From the NCBI GenBank assembly GCA_022820485.1, contig JAJEFJ010000011.1, positions 1-64,000 on the forward strand: 64,000 bases of DNA, written 5' to 3'. The notes below the pieces were generated by a model that was not told the DNA's origin, searched no databases, and saw only the letters and a program-made list of their open reading frames with translations. The number at the start of each line of letters is the position of its first letter. The first letter of the stretch is position 1. Below are positions 7,563 to 16,661 of the stretch, in pieces. Made by a program: the position numbers and the translations under genes. This stretch comes from Candidatus Latescibacterota bacterium. Lineage in GTDB: Bacteria; Latescibacterota; UBA2968; UBA8231.

Positions 7563-8621
7563 TTGTTTGAATCAACTGACGATCTGCGCATTGACCAACT
7601 CAAACCCTTGATCCCCCCGGCGATTCTAATGGAAGAGTTGCCCATTTCGGAGGAGGCCTCCCACACTGTGGCCGCGGCCCGGCGCGCATTGGACGCCATA
7701 CTGGCCGGAGAGGACGACCGGCTAGCGGTGGTGGTCGGCCCGTGTTCGATCCACGATCCCCAAGCCGCGCTCGAATACGCGGACCGGCTCAAGGAAAAGG
7801 CCGCGGCTCTAAGCGACGCGTTGTACGTGGTGATGCGCGTGTATTTTGAGAAGCCGCGCACGACCGTTGGCTGGAAGGGGTTGATCAACGACCCGCACTT
7901 GGATGACAGCTTCGATATTAACAGCGGTTTGCGAGCCGCGCGCGGCCTGCTGGTGCAATTGGGGGATATGGGTTTGCCGGCCGCTTCCGAATTCCTCGAT
8001 ACCATCACGCCGCAGTTTATCGCCGACTTGATTGCTTGGGGGGCCATTGGTGCCCGTACTACTGAAAGTCAGGTTCACCGCGAATTGGCTTCGGGCCTGT
8101 CGATGCCCGTTGGTTTCAAGAATGGGACCGCGGGCAATGTGCAGATCGCCCTCGACGCCATTGGTGCCGCCCGGCATCCACATCACTTTCTCTCGGTGAC
8201 CAAGCAGGGCATTGCGGCGATTGTCGGGACTTCGGGTAATGAGAGCTGTCATTTGATTTTGCGCGGCGGCAGCGACGGCACTAACTACGATCACGCCAGC
8301 GTTGGCGCGGCTGCGGCCCAGCTCAAGGAGGCGGACTTGCCGCACCGGGTGATGATCGATTGCAGCCACGGCAACAGCGCCAAGGATCACAAGCGCCAGC
8401 CGGCAGTTGCAAGTGCGATCGCCGCGCAGGTGGCGGGGGGCGCGGAGGATGTTTTCGGGGTGATGCTGGAAAGTCACTTAATCGAGGGCAATCAGAAACA
8501 GCAGGTGGGTAGTGAGTTGGTTTACGGGCAGAGTATTACCGATGCCTGTATTGGGTGGGAGGATACGGTGGAGGTGTTGGAGGAATTGGCCACAGCGGTG
8601 GAGACGCGGCGACAAAAATAG
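7563..8621 (+). CDS. aroG: 3-deoxy-7-phosphoheptulonate (DAHP) synthase, class I
   Basis: This 352-residue enzyme condenses phosphoenolpyruvate and erythrose-4-phosphate, the first step of the shikimate pathway. AroFGH-family motifs are VVGPCSIHDP, the PEP/E4P region YFEKPRTTVGWKGLINDP, GARTTESQVHRELASG, GFKNGT, and CSHGNS with the metal histidine. It starts with TTG at a normal distance from an AAAGGAG ribosome site, and no ATG fits the conserved N-terminus. Which aromatic amino acid regulates it cannot be read from the sequence. No other aro gene is adjacent. An MFS transporter follows after 30 bp. Confidence 0.93.
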   Translation: MFESTDDLRIDQLKPLIPPAILMEELPISEEASHTVAAARRALDAILAGEDDRLAVVVGPCSIHDPQAALEYADRLKEKAAALSDALYVVMRVYFEKPRTTVGWKGLINDPHLDDSFDINSGLRAARGLLVQLGDMGLPAASEFLDTITPQFIADLIAWGAIGARTTESQVHRELASGLSMPVGFKNGTAGNVQIALDAIGAARHPHHFLSVTKQGIAAIVGTSGNESCHLILRGGSDGTNYDHASVGAAAAQLKEADLPHRVMIDCSHGNSAKDHKRQPAVASAIAAQVAGGAEDVFGVMLESHLIEGNQKQQVGSELVYGQSITDACIGWEDTVEVLEELATAVETRRQK

Positions 8622-8651
8622 TAAACGGCGGGGCCGACTGGCCGGGCTAAT

Positions 8652-9815
8652 TTGAAAAATCTTTCGCTGCTCTTTTTGTGCGAGGCTCTCTCGCGCACCG
8701 CCAGTCTCGTCATGCTGTCGAGTATGGCGCTCATCGGCCAGCGGTTGACGCCGAATCCCGCGCTGGCGACTCTGCCGTTGGCACTGGCACCGGTGGCCAC
8801 GATGATAATGACGGTGCCCGCGGCGCAGCTAATGCAGCGGCGAGGTCGCAAGATAGGTTTTGCTTTGGGTGCGGCGTTGGGCATCCTCGGAGGTGCGGTG
8901 GGGTGTCTGGCCGTGTACCAGGGTAATTTCGCGCTGCTTTGTTTGGGCGGGTTGGGCATTGGTGCGGTCAATGGCTTTGCCACCTATTATCGCTTTGCCG
9001 CTGGCGAGGTGGTGGCCGAGGATTTTCGCAGTCGCGCCATTTCGCTGGTGATGGCTGGGGGCGTTGTGGCCGCGGTATCGGGATCCAATCTGGCGGCGTG
9101 GTCGCGGGAGTGGTTTCCCGACTATTTGTTCGCTGGCTCTTTTTTGGGGATTGCCGTCGTTCATGCGCTGGTTTTGCCGGTACTCTGTTTGGTTTCTTTT
9201 CCCGCGCCTAGTACCGAGGAGCAGCGGGCGGGTGGACGTTCGCTGCGGGAGATCGCGCGGCAGGCGGATTTCGCGCTGGCGGTGATTGGTTCGGTGGCTG
9301 CTTGGGGGCTGATGTCTCTGTTGATGAATGCCACGCCGCTGGCGATGAAGCGGCATTTGCATTCCTTCGCCGATACGGCTTGGGTGATTCAGTGGCATGT
9401 GTTGGGCATGTACGTGCCGTCTTTTTTTACTGGGCATCTGATCTCGCGTTGGGGCGAGCACCGGATTATGTTCGCCGGCATTGCGTTGCTCGGGTGCTCC
9501 ATTGCGGTCAATTTGAGCGGTATTGGGCTCTATCACTACACGATTGGGTTGGCCCTATTGGGCGTAGGGTGGAATTTTCTTTTCGTAGGGGCAACGTCGC
9601 TGTTGGCGATGACGCACCGGCCCGAGGAAAAGGCGCGGGTGCAATCGTGCAATGACTTTTTGATTTTTGGTCTGATGGTGCTGACTAGTTTTGGGGCGGC
9701 ACCTTTGGAGGGGATGCTGGGCTGGGATAGGCTCAATCACTTGGCGGTGCCCTTTTTGGTGGCGGTGGCGGTGGTGCTAGGGCTGCTGTGGGCGCGGGCG
9801 GACCGGAGCGGCTGA
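8652..9815 (+). CDS. MFS transporter
   Basis: The 387 residues form about twelve hydrophobic segments. A basic loop after TM2 (MQRRGRKIGFALG) matches the major facilitator A-motif region, and a duplicate loop (HLISRWGEHRIMF) lies in the second half. It begins with TTG, and the protein's N-terminus enters the first membrane segment directly. The substrate is unknown. The TTG start and 30-bp spacing after DAHP synthase are compatible with co-transcription. Confidence 0.83.
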   Translation: MKNLSLLFLCEALSRTASLVMLSSMALIGQRLTPNPALATLPLALAPVATMIMTVPAAQLMQRRGRKIGFALGAALGILGGAVGCLAVYQGNFALLCLGGLGIGAVNGFATYYRFAAGEVVAEDFRSRAISLVMAGGVVAAVSGSNLAAWSREWFPDYLFAGSFLGIAVVHALVLPVLCLVSFPAPSTEEQRAGGRSLREIARQADFALAVIGSVAAWGLMSLLMNATPLAMKRHLHSFADTAWVIQWHVLGMYVPSFFTGHLISRWGEHRIMFAGIALLGCSIAVNLSGIGLYHYTIGLALLGVGWNFLFVGATSLLAMTHRPEEKARVQSCNDFLIFGLMVLTSFGAAPLEGMLGWDRLNHLAVPFLVAVAVVLGLLWARADRSG

Positions 9816-9819
9816 CGAG

Positions 9820-9838
9820 ATCCGCAGATGGACGCAGA
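9820..9838 (+). repeat. Dispersed repeat ATCCGCAGATGGACGCAGA, copy 2
   Basis: The same 19-bp core as at 6049 begins 4 bp after the MFS stop codon. Its right flank (ATAGTAGAAACGAGACGAT) closely matches the flank of copy 28604, so the repeated unit is longer than the core. Confidence 0.85.
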
Positions 9839-9890
9839 ATAGTAGAAACGAGACGATTCGTAAGTTCTATACTCAAGGAGGGTTCCGACG

Positions 9891-11006
9891 ATGGCTAAAT
9901 ATCGCGTGGGGTTGATCGGGGCTGGGCGCAAAGGCACGCAGCACGCGCGCGCCTATATGCTCGACGAACGCACGGAGTTGGTGGCCGTGGCCGATGGAGA
10001 CCCGGAGAATTTGGCGCTGTTTCAAAAGCGCACGGGCGTGCCCGGTTACGCCGATTATCGCCAGATGCTAGAAAAAGAGGCGCTCGATATTGCCGCGCCG
10101 ATATTGCCGGTCGGCGTCAACCCGGAGGTCGTCATCGCCTGCGCGCAAGCCGGGGTCAAGGCCATCCTCTGCGAAAAGCCGATCGCGGCCTCACTTGAAG
10201 AGTCCGACCGCATGGTCGCCGAGTGCAAGAGCCGACGCATCTCCTTTGGCGCGGGCGACTTGGACGTCAATCTGCCGGCCTACCAAAAGGCCCTAGAGTT
10301 CATTGAGGCGGGCGAGTTGGGGGCGGTCAAGCGGATCACGTTGCTCGGCGGGTCGGGCACGGAGATGTCGGGTGGCGGCTGTCAGCGCTTTACGCTGATG
10401 CGCCACTTTGCTGGATGCGACGAGGTGGCGTGGGTGTCGGGTTGGGTCAGTGACGATCCGCTGAGCGAGCACGACCAAGGCGGGGCTGGGTACGTGCGCT
10501 TTGCCAATGGAATCGAGTCGTTTATCTACCGCGACAAGGATGCGCGAGGCCGCGGCTACGAGGTGGTCTGTGAGGACGGAGTCTTCTACTCAGACGACAA
10601 TCTCGCCGGCTTGTACCGCTACGTCGAAGGCGATGGGGCGAGTTGGGAGAAGTTGGAAAAAATTGAGGGCGTCTTGCCGGAAGGGCCGATCTACGGCGGA
10701 GCGCGCGGGTACGACGCCGAGGGTTGGCGCTGGCCTGGGGACCGCAACAGGGCTAGTTGCAAGGCTATCATCGACGCACTGGAGCGGGGCGAAGATCCGC
10801 CCGGCAGCGGCGAGAACGGCGTCAAGGTCCTCGAAATGGCCATCGCGGTGCGCGAGTCGCACCGGCGGGGCTGTGCGCCCGTGATGCTGCCGCTGACCGA
10901 CCGCAGCCTGCGCATCATTCCCCGTCCAAGTCGGATGTACAACAAGAAGCCGATCTTTGGCCGCGAAAATTACATGGATCAGGTTTTGTCGCAAAAGAAG
11001 GACTAA
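9891..11006 (+). CDS. Gfo/Idh/MocA-family oxidoreductase
   Basis: The 371 residues start with the Rossmann motif GLIGAGRKGTQHA, followed by the conserved CEKP of the family at about residue 101. The C-terminal alpha/beta substrate domain has YVRFANGIESF. These enzymes oxidise or reduce sugars, inositols and derivatives with NAD(P). It precedes a TIM-barrel glycosidase-like gene and an epimerase on the same strand, suggesting a small carbohydrate-modifying group. A clear AAGGAGG ribosome site precedes the ATG. The substrate is unassigned. Confidence 0.88.
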   Translation: MAKYRVGLIGAGRKGTQHARAYMLDERTELVAVADGDPENLALFQKRTGVPGYADYRQMLEKEALDIAAPILPVGVNPEVVIACAQAGVKAILCEKPIAASLEESDRMVAECKSRRISFGAGDLDVNLPAYQKALEFIEAGELGAVKRITLLGGSGTEMSGGGCQRFTLMRHFAGCDEVAWVSGWVSDDPLSEHDQGGAGYVRFANGIESFIYRDKDARGRGYEVVCEDGVFYSDDNLAGLYRYVEGDGASWEKLEKIEGVLPEGPIYGGARGYDAEGWRWPGDRNRASCKAIIDALERGEDPPGSGENGVKVLEMAIAVRESHRRGCAPVMLPLTDRSLRIIPRPSRMYNKKPIFGRENYMDQVLSQKKD

Positions 11007-11035
11007 GTGCTGTATGGAAAACCCGGCGGCAATGT

Positions 11036-11066
11036 ATCCGCAGATGGACGCAGATGGGCGCAGATG
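11036..11066 (+). repeat. Dispersed repeat, copy 3 (extended form)
   Basis: ATCCGCAGATGGACGCAGA continues into a second and third GATGGRCGCA unit, showing that the element is itself built of a roughly 10-bp tandem unit. It lies between the Gfo/Idh gene and the next gene. Confidence 0.85.
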
Positions 11067-11134
11067 CGAGATGACGTTGCTCGGAGCGCACTTGGAATTT
11101 GAGACGGATTCTCAAGCAAATTAGGAGCTTAGCC

Positions 11135-12706
11135 ATGGACCGCCCCCGCTTGATTTACTACAACGACGCGCACCACTTTCACGCCAAGCGACTCGAACCA
11201 CCGGCCAGCCGCCACCTCCTGAACTGGCCGGTGGATGAGGTGTTGGGCACGGGCGTGGATTTGCTGGTTTTGGGATTGGGTTATAGCGATGTCTTTTTCC
11301 ACCAGAGCGAGGTCGGCCGCGTGGTGGGGCAGGGCAAGGAGGTGTGGGAAAACTATATCGACTGGCGGATCATGCGGATGGTCGAGGTGGCTAAGGAATT
11401 GGGGACGGACCAGGTACGAGCCGTCGTTGAGCGCGGCCGGGAGACGGGGATGAAGGTCTTTCCCAGCCTCAAGCTCCAGGACTCTGCCCGGCCGGGAAGC
11501 GAGCGCTTCGGGCGGCTCAAGGAACAGTACGGAGCCGCAGTGTGCATTGGCGACGCTGGCCGAGCCGAGTGGTGTTACGACTACGCGCAAGAGGCCGTGC
11601 AGGAGTACAAGCTGGCCCTCATCGGCGAATTGCTGGAAGGCTACCAGCCGGATGGGTTGGAATTGGATTTTTGCTTTGACAACTTCTATTTCAAAAAGGA
11701 TGAGATTGAGGAAAACGCGCCGCTGATGACTGAGTTTGTGGCCAAGGTGCGGGCGTTGGCCGAGGAAATCGGCGCGCGACAAGGCCGTAAAATTCCGCTT
11801 ATGGCGCGGGTACACCTAAAAGAGGAAGACAATCTCGCGGTGGGGCTGGATGTGGAGGCGTGGCTGCGGGCTGGCAGCCTCGACTGGATCGTCGGCCAGG
11901 ACGCGAACGTGCTGGTTGACGTAGGTATTCAGACACCGTGGCTGGCCGAGGTGGCCGAGAATGCGGGTGCGGTCGCGTATTATCGGCCGCCGCGCCGGAT
12001 CTACGACGAGCGGGTGGGGTTGCCGAGCATTGAGATGTACCGGGCACTTAGCCAGACTCTCGCTTGGCAGGGCTACGCCGGGATGTATTTGGGCTATATG
12101 CCTTGGCCCCTTGCCGAGCGCGAGTACCAGATCCTGCGCGAGGTGGCCTATCCGCAGGTACACGCTCGGCGCGACAAGCGCTACCTGCTGCAGCCGCGCG
12201 AGGGGGTGTTGGACGAGGAGACTTCTACGCCGGAGCGCCAAGTGCCGGAACAGCTCTTGGAGGGGGAGACGGTCGCGCTCGACGTTTGGGTGGCTGACGA
12301 TGTGGAGAGCGCCCGCGGCGATGGGGAGATGCGCTCGGCCATTTTGACGCTGCGCTTTTCCTTTTTCTGCATTGAGGACGAGATCGAAATGCGCTTTAAT
12401 GGCCGGGTTTTGTCTCGCGCCGAAGCCGAGATTAGCGACGAGCGCGCGCTGACTATTCCCGTTCAGCTCGCCGGGGGTATGGCGGTGCAGGCTCCGTTGG
12501 GTTTTTCAGCGCACTGGTTCCGCTTTCGCTTGGCACCGGAGGAGGTAAGGCGCGGGGCCAATCGGGTCGAGATTGAGGTGAAGAAGCTGGAGGCGCGGGC
12601 GGGTTTTGTCCGCAGCATTAATGGGGCGGAAATTCTGGTCCGCTACAAGGATTTTGTGCGACCCGAGGGCTTGGTGCTGGAGCGGATCGCCCCGCCGGGA
12701 GGTTGA
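11135..12706 (+). CDS. Putative glycoside-hydrolase-like TIM-barrel protein, function unknown
   Basis: The ATG after TAGGAG gives 523 residues without a signal peptide. The first ~370 residues alternate strand and helix like a barrel. They contain an acidic strand-end motif DGLELDFCFDNFYF, typical of catalytic or substrate-binding carboxylates in hypothetical GH families, and GYMPWPL later. The last ~150 residues look like a beta-sandwich. I do not recognise a named family. Its position between a Gfo/Idh oxidoreductase and an NAD-epimerase suggests work on a sugar or glycoside. The downstream gene starts 2 bp after its stop region, so they are probably one operon. Confidence 0.6.
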   Translation: MDRPRLIYYNDAHHFHAKRLEPPASRHLLNWPVDEVLGTGVDLLVLGLGYSDVFFHQSEVGRVVGQGKEVWENYIDWRIMRMVEVAKELGTDQVRAVVERGRETGMKVFPSLKLQDSARPGSERFGRLKEQYGAAVCIGDAGRAEWCYDYAQEAVQEYKLALIGELLEGYQPDGLELDFCFDNFYFKKDEIEENAPLMTEFVAKVRALAEEIGARQGRKIPLMARVHLKEEDNLAVGLDVEAWLRAGSLDWIVGQDANVLVDVGIQTPWLAEVAENAGAVAYYRPPRRIYDERVGLPSIEMYRALSQTLAWQGYAGMYLGYMPWPLAEREYQILREVAYPQVHARRDKRYLLQPREGVLDEETSTPERQVPEQLLEGETVALDVWVADDVESARGDGEMRSAILTLRFSFFCIEDEIEMRFNGRVLSRAEAEISDERALTIPVQLAGGMAVQAPLGFSAHWFRFRLAPEEVRRGANRVEIEVKKLEARAGFVRSINGAEILVRYKDFVRPEGLVLERIAPPGG

Positions 12707-12707
12707 G

Positions 12708-13550
12708 ATGCGCGTATTGATTACGGGAACTAGCGGTTTTATTGGCCGAGCGTTGGCTGCGGATATGGCGGCGGACCACGAAGTGGTCTGTCTGTCGCGC
12801 CAGCCGACGGAGGTCGCGGGGGTGGCGGTGGTGGTTGGCGATTTTACGCGGGTGGAGGATCTGCGCCGATTGGATCGGTGGGACTTTGACGTGCTGGTCC
12901 ATCTGGGGGCGGTGACGGGCGCGGGTGCCGAAGCGGATCTCATGCGGGTCAATGTCATGGGGTCCTACGGCTTGTTGCGCTATCTGATTGATCGGGGTTG
13001 CCGTAAATTCGCATTGGCCTCGTCGATTGCCGCGGTCGGGATGCAGTCGGTGCATTTTCGGCCGCTCGAATTGCCGATGTCGGATGAGCATCCGTGTCTG
13101 GACCGCGACGGCTACGGTTTTTCCAAATACATGATGGAGGAGACAACCCGCTATCTGGCGCGGCAGCGGGAGGAGTTGGACTTCATCAATATTAGGCTGG
13201 CTTCGATTTGGCCCGAGGACCGGGTGCCTGCGCCACGGCAGCCGGGGCCGGTGGGACCGTGGGGAATGGGGGCGATTTCGTGTATGTATTTGAGCGATGC
13301 GGTGCGGTGCTTCCGGCTGGCGGCGGAGAGTGCGCACAAGGCGGGGGTGCGGATTTTGAACGCGGTGGGGACGCAGGCCTGTGTGGCCTGTACGGTGCCG
13401 GAGTTGATGCGGGTTTGGTATGGGGCGGATGCGGAGAAGATCGACATGGCGCACTACGAGCGGGCGGGGCACGAGCGGGATCCGGTGTACGATATTGCGC
13501 GGATTGAAGCGGAGTTGGGATTTGTGCCGGCGCGGAGTGTGTTGCCCTAA
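12708..13550 (+). CDS. NAD-dependent epimerase/dehydratase (extended SDR)
   Basis: This 280-residue protein has the nucleotide motif TGTSGFIGRALA at residues 5-16, a DFTRVEDL acidic pair, the substrate serine in LASSIAAVG and the catalytic YGFSKYMMEE (YxxxK). It is a typical extended SDR acting on nucleotide sugars or other polyols. The ATG follows GGGAGG and sits directly after the preceding gene's stop. A longer upstream reading overlaps that gene and lacks a ribosome site. Confidence 0.85.
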   Translation: MRVLITGTSGFIGRALAADMAADHEVVCLSRQPTEVAGVAVVVGDFTRVEDLRRLDRWDFDVLVHLGAVTGAGAEADLMRVNVMGSYGLLRYLIDRGCRKFALASSIAAVGMQSVHFRPLELPMSDEHPCLDRDGYGFSKYMMEETTRYLARQREELDFINIRLASIWPEDRVPAPRQPGPVGPWGMGAISCMYLSDAVRCFRLAAESAHKAGVRILNAVGTQACVACTVPELMRVWYGADAEKIDMAHYERAGHERDPVYDIARIEAELGFVPARSVLP

Positions 13551-13618
13551 ATCAGGCTTTCGACCAGCGTCGGCTGATCGGGGCTACGGACAATGTCGGC
13601 TACGCGCCCTTCACCCAT
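13547..13618 (-). other. Orphan 23-codon reading frame, possible gene remnant
   Basis: Just downstream of the sulfatase stop, the reverse strand reads MGEGRVADIVRSPDQP...ESLI and stops at a TAG overlapping the stop of the convergent epimerase. The residue pattern looks like the C-terminus of a protein, and other 3'-end ghosts occur nearby, but no parent gene is in the window. It may be chance. Confidence 0.25.
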
Positions 13619-13627
13619 TGCCACTGC

Positions 13628-15055
13628 TTACTCCTGCGCGAACGGTTGATTTTTGCTGGTCGCAGAGTCTTCCCACTGGCCGCCCACCGGCCTGAGCTGA
13701 CCCTTGCCCGTCACCGCGAAATTGCGGCCGTCGCGCTCGGGTACTACGTAGCGTTCGTACCACGCCTCCAACCGCTGTTTTAGGTCGCCGATTCGCTCGG
13801 CTTGGCTGGGATCGTCCGCCAGATTGGTGCGCTCGTCCGGGTCGTTGGTTAGGTCGTAGAGTTCGTGTGGCCCTTCGGCTGAGCTCAGGTCGAAGCCATC
13901 TGGATAGCGGTGGACGTATTTCCACGCCTCGGTGCGCATCATCCGCGTAGCCCCATACTCGTCGTAGATGACGACTTCCTGCCGACCGGTGGCTTCTGCT
14001 CCCAACAACAGCGGCAGTGCGCTTTGTCCGGGCAAATTGGGGCCTTCGGGTAGTGGCAGTCCGAGATAATCGAGCAGGGTCGGCATAAAGTCGTAGGCGC
14101 TGACCATGCCGTCTTGGACGCTCTCCACAGGGATGCGGTTGGGGTGGCTGACGACGAAGGGTACCTTGATTGAATTCTCGTACATGTTCGGCGGATAGGT
14201 GCCGTTGCCCTTGCCCCAGAAACCGTGGTGGCCGCAGCTAAAGCCGTTGTCGCTGGTGAAGACTACTAGCGTGTTCTCGCGCAGACTTTTTTCCTCCAGC
14301 TTGTCGAGGATCCGCCCGATGTCGCGGTCCATCGCCGTCACCGCGGCGAAATAGCCCTTGAGCATCTCGCGGTTGCCCAGACATTTCTCGCTCAGCGAAT
14401 GGCCCACTGCCCAGGGATGGATCGCTTCCTGCGGACAGGAGTCGAACGCGCAGTCGTCGTAGGAATCGACGATTGCCTGCGGGTGGCCAGTCCACGGGCT
14501 GTGCGGCGCGGTGTAGTGGACGCCTAAGTAAAAGGGCGCGTCGCCGTCGGCGTGGCGATCGATAAAGGCCAGCGCGTCGTCGGTGATCGCCGTGGTCACG
14601 TAGCCCGGCTCGGTGATCAGTTCGCCGTCACGGATCATGGGCGCGTCGTTGTACGGCCCGCCGCCCTGCTGATGGACGTACCAATGCGCAAAGCCGTGCT
14701 GCGCGAGTTGGCTGTGCCCGAGGTGCCACTTGCCGCTCAGGCCGCAGACCCAGCCATTTTCCGCGAGGATGTCGGTGTAAGCGACCTCGCCGGCGAGATA
14801 AGCGGCTGCGGACTCGCCGACGTTGCCCTGTCTGATCCAGTCGTGGACCCCGTGCTGCGAGGGAATCCGCCCGGTCAAAAAGGTCGCGCGGCTGGGCGAA
14901 CAGACCGGCGTGGCGACGAAGAAATTGTCAAAGCGCATGCCGGTTTGGGCGATGCGGTCGATTGCCGGAGTGCGGATTTCTGCGTTGCCGTAGCAGCCGG
15001 CGGCCCAAGGGCCTTGGTCGTCGCTGAGGATGAAGACGATGTTGGGACGATTCAT
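13628..15055 (-). CDS. Sulfatase (arylsulfatase family)
   Basis: Starting at MNRPNIVFILSDDQGP gives 475 residues without a signal peptide. The formylglycine signature CSPSRATFLTGR is complete, with the cysteine that must be oxidised by a maturase. Metal ligands are visible in LSDDQG and FTSDNGFSCG. Late NDPDERTNLADDP is the common sulfatase C-terminal motif. It would hydrolyse sulfate esters of glycans or other organosulfates. An 82%-identical 66-bp copy of its own 3' end lies just upstream of its start, so it was probably one of two tandem sulfatases. Confidence 0.93.
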   Translation of the reverse strand: MNRPNIVFILSDDQGPWAAGCYGNAEIRTPAIDRIAQTGMRFDNFFVATPVCSPSRATFLTGRIPSQHGVHDWIRQGNVGESAAAYLAGEVAYTDILAENGWVCGLSGKWHLGHSQLAQHGFAHWYVHQQGGGPYNDAPMIRDGELITEPGYVTTAITDDALAFIDRHADGDAPFYLGVHYTAPHSPWTGHPQAIVDSYDDCAFDSCPQEAIHPWAVGHSLSEKCLGNREMLKGYFAAVTAMDRDIGRILDKLEEKSLRENTLVVFTSDNGFSCGHHGFWGKGNGTYPPNMYENSIKVPFVVSHPNRIPVESVQDGMVSAYDFMPTLLDYLGLPLPEGPNLPGQSALPLLLGAEATGRQEVVIYDEYGATRMMRTEAWKYVHRYPDGFDLSSAEGPHELYDLTNDPDERTNLADDPSQAERIGDLKQRLEAWYERYVVPERDGRNFAVTGKGQLRPVGGQWEDSATSKNQPFAQE

Positions 15056-15063
15056 TGGCTGGC

Positions 15064-15129
15064 CTATTCCTGAACTAAAGGTTGGTTTTTGCTGGTCGCG
15101 GGGTCTTCTCAATGTCCGCCCACCGGCCT
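15064..15129 (-). pseudogene. Decayed 3' end of a second sulfatase
   Basis: The 66 bp align without gaps to the last 66 bp of the intact sulfatase (13628-13693), with about 12 mismatches. The reading is RPVGGH-stop-EDPATSKNQPLVQE-stop against RPVGGQWEDSATSKNQPFAQE-stop, so a Trp codon has become TGA. Only the end of the paralogue remains. Confidence 0.8.
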
Positions 15130-15153
15130 AACGCGTAGGCGCGGCTGATTTCC

Positions 15154-16572
15154 TCATTCCGTAGCCTCGATGACAATGCCTCTGGCCAGTTCGTTATAGC
15201 CTCGTTCCTCGTCCCAAATCCCCTCGTTGGCGATCCGATATGCGTAGCGTGGATCGCCAACAAGCCTGGGACTGGGATCGGGCAAGTGCAAGTACGCGGT
15301 ATATTCGCCCAGCGCCATAGTAGAGGATAGCTGAACCACGGCGGAAAGCACGTGGGATGCCCCCGGCTTCCAAGTGCGCGGATCGACATCGACCACAAAG
15401 GCTTGGACCGCTCCGCTCTCTTCGTTTTCCAATACGATCTCCACATCACGCCTATTGTAAAGCGAGGCGAAACCGCGATTGTCTAGGTCTATTTCCACTG
15501 CGAGCCGCCCACCGGGACTGGCGGTGGCCGCGATGCGGCTCTGAGTCAAGACAAACCGCGCTCCCAGCCTCCTCTTCACCTCGTCGAAACAACCCTGTGC
15601 GGCCCACTTGTCGAGTACCTCGGGGTGATAGCTGCTATTGAGATAGCTGCCTTTGAGGGTTTCCAGTTCGGTAATGGTCCGCTCGCAATCGTTGAGTACA
15701 TGCGTTCGGCAGGTCTCCCCGCCGAACGCGGTGTAGAGGGTCTCGTTTGCAAGATAGGCCACTTCCTCCTCGCGTGTCATTTCTCCCCGCTCGTACGTGC
15801 CGACGTCGACCGGTGAGGAGAGGAAACAGTCGTTGTGATGGCCGACACGAGCGACATGCTCGCCGCTATAGGCATTATTGGCATCCACTGCGGCGAAGCC
15901 GCCGTCAGATATTTTGAAAATCTGTTGTTTCAGGTAGGGATAGCGGACTAAGACTAAGCGGTCGGTGGGGGTGTGGTCGAGGATGTGGAACAGCATCTCC
16001 CGGCCTTGATCGTAGTCTTTTGCGATGGCTGTCGTGTGCCACTCGCCCCACGGGCCGACAAACCCTGCCTCGAAGAGGGCGATGACATCCTCGTTGGCGG
16101 CGAAAATGGGAGATAGCTGCGCGATATGGTTTTTGATGTTCGGCTTTGGCGGATCCTCGTACGATCTGTAGTCGCCGTCTGGACCTTTGAAACCGTAAGA
16201 TCCCCGGACGATGACTTTCATTCCCTGGTCCCGGGCGATGGCGAACCCGTTTTCTACTGCGGCGAGGAACGACTCCGGCAAGAACGAGACCTCGCGATAG
16301 TCCTCCATGAAGATCCGTCCCCGGAGTAACGTATGCCCCTCGTCACGCCTCTTGCCAATCGCGGGGTCCAGTTTGTGCAAATTAGTATATATGTAAAATC
16401 CTCGTTCGGGGTTGGTAAAGATGCTTGCGTCGGGCTCGTAGTGAGTCGCGATGACACCGGTACGCATTTCATTCGTATTTGCTCCCGTTTTCGCGTCGGC
16501 CATTTTTTCTTTCCCACAGGATAGTACACCTAGCACAATCACCGCGACATATACTGCCATAGTTTTGAACAT
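15154..16572 (-). CDS. DUF4874/DUF4832-type putative lipoprotein
   Basis: The 472 residues start with a lipoprotein signal (hydrophobic stretch then VLSC, Cys19). The N-terminal domain contains NPERGFY, the hallmark of DUF4874, and RGSYGF; the middle has EAGFVGPWGEWH. The remainder (RFVLTQSRIAATASPGG onward) matches DUF4832, a beta-sandwich carbohydrate-associated domain. Such proteins are thought to be secreted glycosidase-like enzymes, but no activity is established. It lies beside a sulfatase and a mannonate-dehydratase-like gene, pointing to polysaccharide use. The ATG has AAGG upstream. Confidence 0.8.
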   Translation of the reverse strand: MFKTMAVYVAVIVLGVLSCGKEKMADAKTGANTNEMRTGVIATHYEPDASIFTNPERGFYIYTNLHKLDPAIGKRRDEGHTLLRGRIFMEDYREVSFLPESFLAAVENGFAIARDQGMKVIVRGSYGFKGPDGDYRSYEDPPKPNIKNHIAQLSPIFAANEDVIALFEAGFVGPWGEWHTTAIAKDYDQGREMLFHILDHTPTDRLVLVRYPYLKQQIFKISDGGFAAVDANNAYSGEHVARVGHHNDCFLSSPVDVGTYERGEMTREEEVAYLANETLYTAFGGETCRTHVLNDCERTITELETLKGSYLNSSYHPEVLDKWAAQGCFDEVKRRLGARFVLTQSRIAATASPGGRLAVEIDLDNRGFASLYNRRDVEIVLENEESGAVQAFVVDVDPRTWKPGASHVLSAVVQLSSTMALGEYTAYLHLPDPSPRLVGDPRYAYRIANEGIWDEERGYNELARGIVIEATE

Positions 16573-16661
16573 TCGGGCCTTGCCCTGTTGCAGAAGTCGG
16601 ACAATGGTCTGTGCTGCGAATCCTTCGGGCAGATCGTGCTTACTTCTGTCCTACATATGGA

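Noticed and set aside
8829-9536. Long reverse-strand frames opposite the MFS gene and other GC-rich genes (also 51692-52879)
   Set aside because: They are His/Arg/Pro-rich shadows typical of GC-rich codon bias opposite real genes.
16573-16661. A ghost of the ABC exporter 3' end upstream of the DUF4832 gene
   Set aside because: Only GCCCGAATGTTC is shared and the surrounding codons do not align, so chance is likely.
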